A model generated the notes under the pieces. The model made no database searches. It was given only the letters and a program-made list of their open reading frames with translations, and was not told the DNA's origin. Positions 17,245-27,400 of a stretch of DNA of 46,596 bases are shown in pieces; position 1 is the first letter of the stretch; every line of letters begins with the position of its first letter. A program made the translations under genes and the position numbers. The stretch is from Clostridia bacterium (GTDB taxonomy: Bacteria > Bacillota > Clostridia > Oscillospirales > CAG-272), in contig JAFUNF010000017.1 of the NCBI GenBank assembly GCA_017473085.1, positions 1-46,596 of the forward strand, given 5' to 3'.

Positions 17245-19194
17245 TTATTTCTTAATCTCTCGCTTATTTTCAACAACGTCTTCTCTTTTACGGGGGTCGA
17301 TTACTATATCTGTTTCTCCAAGCATTTCTTTAATTTCTTCTTCTGTATAACCAGAAAGCTCCAAATACCTCCTCGACTCCTCATAGGAAGAAATATAATA
17401 GTAGTTTTTGATGTTATATAAGGACTGTAATACCTCCTTGGGCATCTCCTCATAGCTACCACAATTACTCATTCCAAAGGACTCAAAGGCACTATGAATC
17501 TCATCTGCCCAGTTACAGGATGCATGAAGCTTTTGCAATTCCTCAGGCGTAATTGTAGTCTTGCCATTACAAAGCACCACTCCTCTTGGGTAAATGCCTA
17601 CTCTTCCGTCAGCACCACAGTCCACGTCAAAAATTGCGCCCTTGCTTTCTTCTCTAACGTAAGCAAGATGTAAGCTATTGTCCTTATATTTTTCTTTTTT
17701 AAATGTCTTGCCAAGCTTTTTATCCTCTACTGCTGTCGCTATGGCACCAAACGTGCCCTCTTGTACACAACGGTTTAAAAGCTTAGTCAAATTATCGTTT
17801 TTCTTTTTTAGCTCCTCTATTTGCTTTTTTGGATTTTCATAAGCCAACGCAAGCTCAAGTGGAGAGCAAAAGTCTTGTTCTCCCTCTTCGTCTACTTTGT
17901 TTTCGGAATCCCTTTCATCCTCATCTACACTTATAAATCCTTGTAGCTTTATGTATAAATCCTCGTACCTTAAATGCTCCTCTTTAAATTGCAAATAAAT
18001 TTCGTTTCCACTAATGCAATCAGCCTCAAGGGTATGTAATTGGGTTATTATCGACTGCAATTTGCCAATCGTCGCTTCGGACATAACCGAGCTTCTTAAG
18101 GGATTCAAGCCATTAATTAGCTTGTCGATGCTCGCACGATTTTTGGTATTTACAAATTCCAATTGATTAATTCGAGCTATTATCTCGTCACTTTCTTTAA
18201 TAATCTTAGAGCTTCTTTGGGTATAATCTGCATTCGTTTCATTTTCAACAACGATTGACTTAAATACAGGCTTTAGTAAGCCACTTAAGTCACCCAATGA
18301 TTTTAATTGTGCAGATACTCTTTCCCTAATTTCTCTTGCATCTGCATTGGATTTTTCTCTTTCTCTTAATAGGGCAATTTCGTCCTCAATGCTTTTCAAA
18401 GCCTTCTCGATTTTCCCCTGTGCGCCCACGTCAAAGATGTCGATACTCTCCACCTCTTTTTTGATACGCTCAAAGTACCCCATCATATCCTTATCCTTCA
18501 TTACCTCAAAAAGCTTGTTGAGGAATGAAGTAAAATTCTCCAAGCGAGTAACCTTATCTTTTAGCGAAGCCTCCATAGCATCAATGGAATCGGCAGTGTT
18601 AGAGCTTGGAAGCCCTATTGAAGAAACGTTTCTTTGTAAGGAGGCAAGCTCCGTCATTGAGGTACACTTATCAATAGAGCTTTTCGCATTTCGACACTCA
18701 TTAACACACTGGTTTTTGCAATTATCAAGAGATGCCAGTTCAGCTTTAATCGTTTTCTCAGCTTCCCTTACCTTGTCAAGCTCCGAGCTTAAATCATAGG
18801 TACCAAAGGGAGTTGTGCGTGACAATACGTTTTCTCTTATAAGCTTACCACAGTGTGAAAGCTCACGATATAATTTTTCCTTTTGTAGCTCGTACTCCTT
18901 TTCAATATTTTTTACCTTAGCATCTATTTTTAATTTTTCTTTTTTCTTATTTTCATTTAAAATGCGCTTTATCTCTTCGTTTGCTCTGTGACGCTCCTTC
19001 GCCTTATTAATTTCCTCTTGTATAAAGGAATGGTTCACTCCTTGACTCCAAGCATTGTTGGATACAGTAAATTTAATTTGATTGTCTTCAACCCTAATCT
19101 TAACACCAAGTTGAAATCTGGATAGCTGTGCAAAAATGTTAGCAGCCTCCTGTGCCGAGCCGAATGGAAAATTGTAATATTTAGGACCACTCAT
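17245..19194 (-). CDS. Long coiled-coil protein beginning MSGPK
   Basis: 649 aa from the ATG at 19194, chosen because GGAGG lies 10 nt upstream; the ATG at 19203 is only 1 nt from it. The start overlaps the end of the zinc-ribbon gene by 14 nt. After MSGPKYYNFPFGS and a ~50-residue head, residues ~65-440 are charged heptad-like helices with several cysteine pairs. A C-terminal globular part follows (about 470-640: KGAIFDVDCGADGRVGIYPRG..) and ends in a charged tail. No enzyme motif. MSGPK openings recur, as far as I recall, in coiled-coil proteins of multi-gene conflict systems. It is probably a scaffold. Confidence 0.6.
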   Translation of the reverse strand: MSGPKYYNFPFGSAQEAANIFAQLSRFQLGVKIRVEDNQIKFTVSNNAWSQGVNHSFIQEEINKAKERHRANEEIKRILNENKKKEKLKIDAKVKNIEKEYELQKEKLYRELSHCGKLIRENVLSRTTPFGTYDLSSELDKVREAEKTIKAELASLDNCKNQCVNECRNAKSSIDKCTSMTELASLQRNVSSIGLPSSNTADSIDAMEASLKDKVTRLENFTSFLNKLFEVMKDKDMMGYFERIKKEVESIDIFDVGAQGKIEKALKSIEDEIALLREREKSNADAREIRERVSAQLKSLGDLSGLLKPVFKSIVVENETNADYTQRSSKIIKESDEIIARINQLEFVNTKNRASIDKLINGLNPLRSSVMSEATIGKLQSIITQLHTLEADCISGNEIYLQFKEEHLRYEDLYIKLQGFISVDEDERDSENKVDEEGEQDFCSPLELALAYENPKKQIEELKKKNDNLTKLLNRCVQEGTFGAIATAVEDKKLGKTFKKEKYKDNSLHLAYVREESKGAIFDVDCGADGRVGIYPRGVVLCNGKTTITPEELQKLHASCNWADEIHSAFESFGMSNCGSYEEMPKEVLQSLYNIKNYYYISSYEESRRYLELSGYTEEEIKEMLGETDIVIDPRKREDVVENKREIKK

Positions 19195-21322
19195 CGCCGT
19201 CATTCCTCCTTTTTTCTACTTTTATTGGTTTTTCATCTGTCGGTTTTTTATCTATCGGTTTTTTATCTAAAGAGCTCTTGTCCGATGGCATCTTGGAGAT
19301 AGGCACTTCATTTTTACGTCTTACACCACGTGCCTCGTCGTCAGCTAATTTCTTTCTTTGTGTCTCAAGCTCCTTGTTTAGCTCCTTTACCTTGGAAGCC
19401 AAGACATTGAACGCCTTTTCCTGCTCGGACTTAAATTTCGAAGCTCCTCCTTCCTTAGTGTTATCTAAAATATATTCAATAACACAAGCCACGTCAGAAT
19501 TGTTATAAAATCGACTTACTTCTCTTGCGATTGGTTCTGAGTTGACAGATTCAACTAACGCCTTGGTCTGCTCCAAAAGTGTAGCAAACCTACCCTTGTG
19601 CCAAAACTTAATCCTATTAATAGATTTACTTGATACGTCTAAGCACTTCAAGTATAAGCTAACAGAAGGCTCATTGCCAGTTTCATTTACAATCAAGTCC
19701 TTCAAGGAAGCAAAGGTTAAAACCGTTTTGGCTTCATTAGAGGTATGTGCTTCTCTAATCTTGACAAATCTATTATCATCGTCCCATAGAACGTGGTTTT
19801 TTAGTAATTCAACAAGCTGTTTATATCTTTTGATACACTCGTCAAGCTTTGACATATACGCATCACATATAATGCTTTTCATCTGCTTAAAGCCTTGAAC
19901 AGAATCACTTAAGACAATATCCTTATATCGGATTTCTTTCTTACCTTGAATAGCATATTGATAAAAGCATAGCCTGTCATAATACGTACCGTCAATCGAA
20001 TCAAAGTAATAGTCGTTGATGTCATCAAGGCTTCCCTTGACCTTGTCCCAAAAGCGACTATATCGTTTAATGCTCTCTATGAATATGTTTCTATTCGAAA
20101 TTAAATCGTCAAACCTGTGCAAATCTTCAATGAAAGAGGTGCCAAAGTTAATAAGCTGTCTATCATCTGTTACGTACACAAACAAGCCTGTTTTCTCATA
20201 TATCATAAAGGACAAGCCGATGCTAGAGTTCTCATAGTCACCAAAGAATGCCTTTTCCATTTCAATGCTTGCAACGGACATATATAGGTTAATCAGTTGT
20301 TCTCTTTTTGAGCTGTCTGCAATCAAAAGTGCATCAACAAACTGTCTTATACTATTGAAGCAGGCTATTTGACCTGAAAGGCTCCAACGCAATTCTCCTA
20401 CATTGCCTAAGCAGTACTCATTCATATACCAATAAAATGCCTTTTCTATTGGCAAAAGATCATATTCCTGAGAGTTTATCTTGTTTTCGATACTGCTTAA
20501 TTCCTTATAAATAGACGTATTAACGCCATAGTCATTTAAGCTTTTAAGATAATTCTTATAGCCTTGAGTGAAAGCAACACCCTTATCCGTCATGGTGAAA
20601 ACCTCTTGAACGGCAAATTCCTTATACAGCTCATGATGCAAGCTCCTGCAATCATTGTAGGAAACACGATAAACGTTTCCTTTAAAATAGAACGGAAAGC
20701 TACTTTTTATATTTGGTGCCGAATCAGCTGGTTCTTCCTTTTTCAATTGAAGCAGGTAAGAAATTGCATTAGCCTTGTTCTGTGCGCTATTTTGCGAATC
20801 AAACCTCTTAGCGTTTTCGATGCTGTCGTATATGTTATGGCTTTCGTGACAGTTACCACACGTCACTTTTTTCTTCTTTATGAGTTGAAGCTGTTTTTCT
20901 TGGCATTTTGGACACTGAAAAACCAAATACTCCTCATGAAACAACTCTTGCCTTAGCTCCTCAACGCGTAAAATTATATCCTCTGTGCTTTGCCTACCTT
21001 CGCATTCAGCGGCTTGATAAGCTTCCTTAGGTCCATCACTTATTTTTTTTAGCTTCCCTGTGGAAACCTGGTACCATCTAACCACTTCCGACTTCTTTGC
21101 CTCTTCTCTATACTCACGTATCATTTCATTAATCTCATTATCAGCATCTCTACTGCTCATAATATGCCTTTCTGCGTGAGGATACGCATCGGCTAAAATT
21201 CTTTTATGACTATGTTTAAAACTGATGAAGCTTTCGGGTAAAAAATCCTTCTGACCCGAAATCTTCTTAATGTAAAAATTATGCCTTTTATCATAGAAGA
21301 TTATAATTTTATCGTTTTCCAT
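19181..21322 (-). CDS. Zinc-ribbon protein of unknown function with repetitive basic tail
   Basis: 713 aa. Start chosen at the ATG at 21322 (AAGGG and GGAAG upstream) rather than the TTG at 21331. The N-terminal ~130 residues include an IIIFYDKRHNFYIKKI strand-rich part. A zinc ribbon (C137-x2-C140 ... C155-x2-C158) follows, then a long helical region with no recognised family. The last ~40 residues are a lysine/aspartate-rich low-complexity tail built from repeats such as DKKPIDKKPTDEKP (DNA tandem repeat about 19220-19270). It begins 12 nt after the 181-aa gene. An adaptor role is possible. Confidence 0.6.
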   Translation of the reverse strand: MENDKIIIFYDKRHNFYIKKISGQKDFLPESFISFKHSHKRILADAYPHAERHIMSSRDADNEINEMIREYREEAKKSEVVRWYQVSTGKLKKISDGPKEAYQAAECEGRQSTEDIILRVEELRQELFHEEYLVFQCPKCQEKQLQLIKKKKVTCGNCHESHNIYDSIENAKRFDSQNSAQNKANAISYLLQLKKEEPADSAPNIKSSFPFYFKGNVYRVSYNDCRSLHHELYKEFAVQEVFTMTDKGVAFTQGYKNYLKSLNDYGVNTSIYKELSSIENKINSQEYDLLPIEKAFYWYMNEYCLGNVGELRWSLSGQIACFNSIRQFVDALLIADSSKREQLINLYMSVASIEMEKAFFGDYENSSIGLSFMIYEKTGLFVYVTDDRQLINFGTSFIEDLHRFDDLISNRNIFIESIKRYSRFWDKVKGSLDDINDYYFDSIDGTYYDRLCFYQYAIQGKKEIRYKDIVLSDSVQGFKQMKSIICDAYMSKLDECIKRYKQLVELLKNHVLWDDDNRFVKIREAHTSNEAKTVLTFASLKDLIVNETGNEPSVSLYLKCLDVSSKSINRIKFWHKGRFATLLEQTKALVESVNSEPIAREVSRFYNNSDVACVIEYILDNTKEGGASKFKSEQEKAFNVLASKVKELNKELETQRKKLADDEARGVRRKNEVPISKMPSDKSSLDKKPIDKKPTDEKPIKVEKRRNDGDEWS

Positions 21323-21334
21323 TGCTTCCAACCC

Positions 21335-21880
21335 TTATTTTTTCGGTATAAAGTATTTATCATTTTCATTATGCAAATCTATTTGAGATGCATTAAGAAA
21401 TGCTTCAGCGCTTACGTTTGTATAAAAGCAAACCTGCTTCCCTGTTGAGTGCATTGCCATAAGCCTTGAGATAATAGCCTCGATTTGAAAAACAGTCCTT
21501 GAAAAATTCTCAACTAACCCTTTCCAGTCGTGATTCAAGCAAATGCTCTGTAAATTTTCAAATTCGACAATCAACTCAGCCGAAGCCTGCTTAACAGACG
21601 AATCGATCTCAACGTCGTTTCTGCGAACCCTACAATAGGGCTCCCTAAGAAACGACCTTAACGTTGAAACCAACCTGTCACACAAAATTTCTACGTTAAT
21701 CAAATATTGAATTTCGTCCTCGTCAAAGGAAAACGCTTCTCCCAGTAGCTTCTGCGTATATTTAAGTCTACCAGATGTTATCCAATATTTTTGAAGGAAC
21801 TCGGTTCCACTTTTTTCCGAGTCCACCTCTCCTATAATTTTCGACAAGAGATATGCTTCTTTATCGTTTGAAATATCCAT
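21335..21880 (-). CDS. Small helical protein of unknown function
   Basis: 181 aa. The ATG lies 2 nt beyond the stop of the ClpB-like gene, whose last codons contain the ribosome site GAGGT; translation is almost certainly coupled. It is mostly helical, with conserved-looking FSRTVFQIEAIISRLMAM and a hydrophilic N-terminus. There is no signal, membrane segment or catalytic motif. Its position suggests an adaptor or substrate-loader of the AAA+ protein; this is inference only. Confidence 0.6.
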   Translation of the reverse strand: MDISNDKEAYLLSKIIGEVDSEKSGTEFLQKYWITSGRLKYTQKLLGEAFSFDEDEIQYLINVEILCDRLVSTLRSFLREPYCRVRRNDVEIDSSVKQASAELIVEFENLQSICLNHDWKGLVENFSRTVFQIEAIISRLMAMHSTGKQVCFYTNVSAEAFLNASQIDLHNENDKYFIPKK

Positions 21881-21882
21881 GC

Positions 21883-24063
21883 TTACCTCAACTCAACAAA
21901 CAAATTTCCATTATCAACGTCCATCACAGCCGAAAGCTTCGTCTTTAAGAAATACTCAGGCTCCGATAAAAAGTCGCTTATAGGCTCGCTTATCAGCTTG
22001 TCAACACAAGACACAATTTCACGTCCACCCAGATTAATAACCTTTGGCTTTTTAACCTCGGCTTTAATAAATTGCTGTGCACCAGCCGTAATCTCCAAGT
22101 CAAGCTGACTATCGTGCTCCTCTTTCATAGTTTTAATAAACCTCTTAATTGTAACGTCAGCAATTCTTTCTGCAATTTCAGTAGTCATAAAGTTGAAGGT
22201 TAGGATATTACCGTCTCCAATTCTACCCAAAATCTCACGACGGCCAATGTTTTCAAAATAGCTCTGTATTCTTGCAGTTACACATTCGGAGGTAAATTTG
22301 TTAAATGCCGTCTCAGGTCCCTTCTCTCCTAACTCTTGATAGCACTTTTTGAAAATATAGTCGTCTTGAATATCACAGGTCAAGCCCTCCAAGCCAGCCC
22401 TAGTAAAGTACCTCTTATACAGCTTATCGACTAAAGCCTTTCGTTCTGCCTCGTCTTGAGACGCTTCAATTTTATACTCCAATGCTTTTATTTCTTCAGC
22501 CAAGATTTTTATAGAATTATCTCTTTCAATTCTAGCCACATCCGTTGTCACAGAATCTGCAGTTATACCTAAGTTTGATGTGAAAACAATGATAGACTGT
22601 GTAAAGGAAACGGTTTCTCCCTTTCCGTCGGTCAATCTACCGTCGCCAAGTATTTGAAGGAATTTATCCCAAATTCTTGGTGCCGCCTTTTCAATTTCAT
22701 CAAACAAAATAACTGAAAATGGGTTCTGCTTTACAGCCTTTGTAAGCTCACCGCCTGCCTCATAGCCAACGTATCCTGGAGGGGCACCGAACAATCTGGC
22801 ATCAGAATGCTCCTCTCTAAATTCACTCATATCGAATCTAATCATGCTATCTTGCTTTTGGAAGATATTTTCAGATATTTGCTTTGTCAGCTCCGTTTTT
22901 CCCACACCGGTAGGTCCGGCAAAGAATAGCACCGCACGTGGACGTCTGTCGTTCCTTTTGGAGCTTTTAACGCCGGTTGCAGCAACTCTCAGGGCTTTTA
23001 TCGCACTAACAATTGCTTTATCCTGTCCCAAAATTTCATTAGCAATATTTCCACCCATTTTATCAATTCTCGTCATCAATTCAGGGTCTCTCCATGGGTC
23101 CTTGCTTTGTCCTGAATCGAAACGCAAAACGGTTTTATCAATGTTTTCGATTTTTCTCAAGGATGGCACGTTTTCGTCAACGTTATCAGCCTCTTTTTCT
23201 ATAAACAATTTCAGCTGACGCAATCTTCTTAAGGAATAGTTTTCAGTATATGAAGAAAACTTTAGAATTTTAGCACCTGCCTCGCTCTCAGGAATTGGGT
23301 CCATAATGTCCTTCATTTCCAATTCAAAGAAGGTCTCTCTAAATTTGCTGTCAGGCGTTGGAATGTATAGCTTTTTGAGTGCCGAGTTATTATTCTCAGA
23401 TTCAAACCACGTGGGCAAGTCGTTTATTTTATCAACAAACATCATCAGCTTGCAGTCGGTTTTTTCTATCTGGGTTGCATTAAACAAAATCATTAAAATT
23501 GCATTTTCATTTTCGTCAGGACGGCCTGGGGTGGTCATATATCTGGAAACGCCTGGAAGAATAAACATAAAGGGCTTCGCTTCTGCATATCTTGGGTCCT
23601 TTTGTTTTTCCTCAAAATCGTTCATCGCATCGTAAATTCTACGAATGTCAATGGTTTTTCCACCTTGCATACGTTTGTTTGAGGATTCAGATATCTTGTT
23701 CAAATATTCACTCTTATAATATTCCTTAAAAAGCTCAATATTGGGCGAGGTTATTCTGTCACCACTCTCTTGTGAATAAATAGTTTTATTGTAGAAGGTA
23801 AAGGAATTAAACCAGGCATCGTCCACCTCTGCATCCTCCTCGATGGTCCCACCACACTGCTTGGTATGGTCATAAAACACAACGCAATAATTCTCGCTGT
23901 ATGCTTCTGCAATAGCCTCATTCAAGGAAACGTAGTCAATGTCGTTTTCATCATGCTCAATAGGCTGTAAGTCGTTTACGTTTCCCTCCATTACAAAGCT
24001 TTTAAATGTATTCATATACATTTTTAAATCGTTTTTCCATTTGATGTCGTAAGTAGCTGCCAT
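21883..24063 (-). CDS. ClpB/ClpA-D2-like AAA+ ATPase with degenerate N-terminal ATPase-like domain
   Basis: 726 aa, first gene of the operon. Start at 24063, 7 nt after GGAGG. The N-terminal ~330 residues (FVMEGNVNDLQPI, YVSLNEAIAEAYSENYCVVFYD, KPFMFILPGVSRYM) resemble the inactive AAA-like first half of Ycf46-type proteins. The AAA+ module has Walker A GPTGVGKT (383-390), pore loop region GYVGYEAGG, Walker B ILFDEIEKA (D455-E456) and sensor ILVFTSN-type FTSNLG. The C-terminal D2-small region follows (VDKLISEPISDFL). It lacks the Clp N-domain and the ClpB middle coil. A hexameric unfoldase or remodeller acting on operon products is likely. Confidence 0.85.
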   Translation of the reverse strand: MAATYDIKWKNDLKMYMNTFKSFVMEGNVNDLQPIEHDENDIDYVSLNEAIAEAYSENYCVVFYDHTKQCGGTIEEDAEVDDAWFNSFTFYNKTIYSQESGDRITSPNIELFKEYYKSEYLNKISESSNKRMQGGKTIDIRRIYDAMNDFEEKQKDPRYAEAKPFMFILPGVSRYMTTPGRPDENENAILMILFNATQIEKTDCKLMMFVDKINDLPTWFESENNNSALKKLYIPTPDSKFRETFFELEMKDIMDPIPESEAGAKILKFSSYTENYSLRRLRQLKLFIEKEADNVDENVPSLRKIENIDKTVLRFDSGQSKDPWRDPELMTRIDKMGGNIANEILGQDKAIVSAIKALRVAATGVKSSKRNDRRPRAVLFFAGPTGVGKTELTKQISENIFQKQDSMIRFDMSEFREEHSDARLFGAPPGYVGYEAGGELTKAVKQNPFSVILFDEIEKAAPRIWDKFLQILGDGRLTDGKGETVSFTQSIIVFTSNLGITADSVTTDVARIERDNSIKILAEEIKALEYKIEASQDEAERKALVDKLYKRYFTRAGLEGLTCDIQDDYIFKKCYQELGEKGPETAFNKFTSECVTARIQSYFENIGRREILGRIGDGNILTFNFMTTEIAERIADVTIKRFIKTMKEEHDSQLDLEITAGAQQFIKAEVKKPKVINLGGREIVSCVDKLISEPISDFLSEPEYFLKTKLSAVMDVDNGNLFVELR

Positions 24064-24097
24064 ATTATCCTCCAAAAAATAATTATTTATATCATAT

Positions 24098-24126
24098 ATT
24101 GTAACATAATTCGACAATGTAGTCAA
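24098..24126 (-). promoter_or_regulatory. Sigma-A promoter of the large operon
   Basis: On the minus strand, -35 TTGACT (24121-24126) and -10 TACAAT (24098-24103) are separated by exactly 17 bp. They lie 34 bp before the first start codon. No comparable promoter was seen between the 14 genes, where gaps are at most 25 nt. Confidence 0.8.
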
Positions 24127-24336
24127 TTGTTTTACAAAAAAACAACGTATATTTTAACGCCTTTGGATTTGACTATATCAACAATTTTTGTCCGCCTTTT
24201 TCCGCCTCGTTTTATTTTTATCGAATCCACCGACCTTATCAACTGACTAAGGGATTTGCATTTTTAAGCAGGGCTTTCTTCTTTTTTATATCGAAATTTT
24301 TATATCGAAATTGTTCAAACTTTCTTAACAAAATAG

Positions 24337-24345
24337 TGCTATAAT
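24337..24345 (+). promoter_or_regulatory. Extended -10 promoter of the activase gene
   Basis: TGCTATAAT (24337-24345) is a TGn-extended -10 with a perfect TATAAT. No good -35 lies 17 bp upstream, consistent with an extended -10 or an activator-dependent promoter. The tandem TTTTATATCGAAATT repeats end 25 bp upstream, where an activator or repressor could bind. Confidence 0.6.
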
Positions 24346-24409
24346 GTAGAGTGGATTAATATTGAAATCCATTCACAAGTAATTTTTCTGTATTTATATA
24401 TTGACCCAA

Positions 24410-24426
24410 TTGTGCCATTGGCACAA
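24410..24426 (+). promoter_or_regulatory. Hairpin directly before the activase ribosome site
   Basis: TTGTGCC-ATT-GGCACAA is a perfect 7-bp stem with a 3-nt loop, ending 3 nt before the AGGAG at 24430-24434. It could be part of a translational control device or an mRNA stabiliser. No terminator T-run follows. Confidence 0.5.
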
Positions 24427-24439
24427 GAAAGGAGAGAAA

Positions 24440-27400
24440 ATGAACAAATATCGTATAGGTATTGACGTTGGCTCAACTACTGTAAAGGTAGTTGTAATTG
24501 ACGAAAATAATCAAATACTGTTTGGCGAATATGAAAGGCATTGTGCCCACACTCAAGAAAAGCTTTGCGAGCTTTTGAAAAGAGCAATGGAAAAGCTCGG
24601 CGATTTTGAGCTTCAAGCTCAAATAACAGGCTCTGGAGCTATCAATCTTGGCAAGGCTCTGGATATTGATTTTATTCAAGAGGTTGCCTCTGTTGCCTCT
24701 GCCCTTAAATTTTTAGCACCTCAAACTGACGTTGCAATTGAATTAGGTGGCGAGGACGCAAAGATAATCTACTTTGATGGCAACAACATTGAGGAAAGAA
24801 TGAACGGAATTTGTGCAGGTGGCACAGGCTCCTTTATCGACCAAATGGCAGCTATTTTGCAAACAGATGCAACAGGCTTAAATCGTGAGGCTGAGAATTA
24901 CAAGCAAATCTACCCAATCGCTGCTCGCTGTGGCGTATTTGCAAAAACCGACATTCAGCCACTTATTAACGAGGGAGCAACAAAGGCAGACCTTTCTGCC
25001 TCAATTTTCCAGTCCGTTGTAAACCAAACTGTATCTGGTCTTGCCTGTGGCAAGCCAATTCGTGGCTGTGTTGCATTTTTGGGTGGACCCTTACACTTCT
25101 TGCCTGAGCTTAAAAAAGCGTTTATAAGAACACTTAAGCTAACCCCCGAAACAACAGTTGACCCTGACAACTCACACCTGTTTGCTGCCTATGGTGCTGC
25201 AATTGAGTGTACCGACAAGACAAATAGAACTACTCTTTCACAGCTTATTGAAAATCTTGATAAGGGTGTGAAAATGGAGTTTGAGCTTAAAAGACTTGAC
25301 CCCTTGTTCGAAAATCAAGAGGAATACGAAAAATTTAAGCAAAGACACGCAAAAGCGACAGTTAAAAAGGGCGACCTTTCTACATACCAAGGTAATTGCT
25401 TTTTAGGAATTGATGCAGGCTCAACCACAACTAAGCTTGCTTTAATCAGTGAGGAGGGCGAGCTACTTTATTCCTTCTACGAAAATAATCAGGGCTCCCC
25501 AATCAAAGCAACTCAAAAGGCTATGCGTCAGCTTTCTGCTCTTATGCCAAAGGGCGCTAAAATTGCCTACTCCTGTTCAACAGGCTATGGCGAAAAGCTT
25601 CTTAAGTCTGCCCTTTGCCTTGACTGTGGCGAGGTTGAAACCATTGCACACTGCACTGCTGCCGAATTCTTTGACCCAGCCGTTGACTGTGTTCTTGATA
25701 TCGGTGGACAGGATATGAAATGCGTTAAGCTAAAAAATGGTAGCGTTGACAATATTCTATTAAACGAGGCTTGCTCCTCAGGCTGTGGCTCATTTATTGA
25801 GTCCTTTGCCAACTCCTTAGGCTACACAGCTCGTGATTTTGCAAAGGAGGCAATCCTTGCTAAAAACCCAATCGACCTAGGCACAAGATGTACTGTATTT
25901 ATGAACTCAAACGTAAAGCAGGCACAAAAGGAGGGTGCAACTGTACCTGACATTTCAGCAGGTCTTGCCTACTCCGTTATCAAAAATGCACTTTATAAAG
26001 TAATTAAGCTAAATTCCCCTGCCGACTTAGGCTCTCACGTGGTAGTGCAGGGTGGCACCTTCTATAACCACGCAGTTTTGCGTGCCTTTGAAAAAATTTC
26101 AGGAGTAGAGGCTACCTGTCCTGACATTTCAGGAATTATGGGTGCATTTGGTGCTTCCTTAATTGCTAAAAACAAATGGCACGGCAAGGAAACTACTACT
26201 CTTTCCTTTGAGGAAATCGAAAACCTTACCTTTACCACCGAAACTATTCGTTGTGGTGGATGCTCTAACAAATGTATTTTAACAGTAAATAAATTCCCAG
26301 GTGGCAGACGTCACATCACAGGCAATCGCTGTGAAAAGGGCTCAGGCGAGAAAATCGAGGGACAAAAGGGAGAAAACCTTTGTGCCTATAAGCTTGATAG
26401 AATTTTAGGCTACGAGCCACTCCCCAAGGAAAAGGCTAAGCGTGGCGTAATTGGTATTCCCCGAGTTTTAAATATTTACGAAAACTATCCCTTCTGGGCA
26501 ACCTTTTTCAAGGAATTGGGCTTCCACGTGGTTTTATCTCCAAAATCCACAAGAAAGCTTTATGAGTTAGGCATGGATACAATCCCCTCGGAGTCGGAGT
26601 GCTATCCTGCTAAGCTTGCCCACGGACATATTAAATGGCTAATCGAAAATGGAATTGACACTATTTTCTACCCCTGCGTTTTCTATGAAAACCAAGAAAA
26701 CGAAGGTAGCCAAAACCACTACAACTGCCCTATCGTTGTTTCCTATTCCGAGAATATTAAAAACAACGTAGAGGAAATTGTGGAGGGTAAAATTCGTTAT
26801 CTCCGTCCCTTTATTGCCTTTACAAGTGAGGCTATTGCAAGCGAGCGACTTTGCAATTACTTTACCAAGGAGCGTCCCTTCTTCAATCTTACCGAGAGTG
26901 AAATTAAGAGAGCTGTTAATAAGGCGTGGCAGGAGCAACAAAATGCCAAAAACGACATACGCAAAAAGGGTGCAGAGGCACTTAAGGCCCTTGAAGAAAA
27001 GGGTGGTCGTGGCATAGTTCTTGCAGGCAGACCCTATCACTTAGACCCTGAAATCAACCACGGTATTCCTGAGCTTATTGCATCCTATGGCTTTACTGTG
27101 TTTACAGAGGACTCACTCCCAATTGTTCACAACGAGATTAAAAATCTAAGAGTAAACGACCAATGGGTTTACCACTCAAGGCTATATAACGCAGCCACCT
27201 TCGTTCGCACACGTAACGATATTGAGCTAATTCAGCTAAACTCCTTTGGCTGTGGTATTGATGCAGTTACAACCGACCAGGTAAGCGAAATTTTGGAGGG
27301 CTCTGGCAAGCTTTACACAGTTTTGAAGATTGACGAGGTAAACAACTTAGGTGCTGTCCGTATCAGAATCAGAAGTCTTATTTCTGCTATGAATATGCGA

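Larger units (their letters stand above)
24127..24439. other. Divergent intergenic region between the large operon and the activase gene
   Basis: About 310 bp, AT-rich. It holds a 15-bp direct repeat TTTTATATCGAAATT at 24284-24298 and 24298-24312 (period 14), an extended -10 promoter (24340-24345), an imperfect GTGGATT/AATCCA hairpin (24350-24375) and a perfect 7-bp hairpin beside the ribosome site (24410-24426). Nothing recognisable was seen at 24127-24280. Confidence 0.6.

Noticed and set aside
21883-24063. Type VI secretion ClpV or contractile injection system
   Set aside because: No sheath, tube, baseplate or spike genes in the operon, and the ATPase has only one complete AAA+ module.
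24127-24280. Small RNA or tRNA in the divergent region
   Set aside because: No cloverleaf, no stable stem and no terminator were found.
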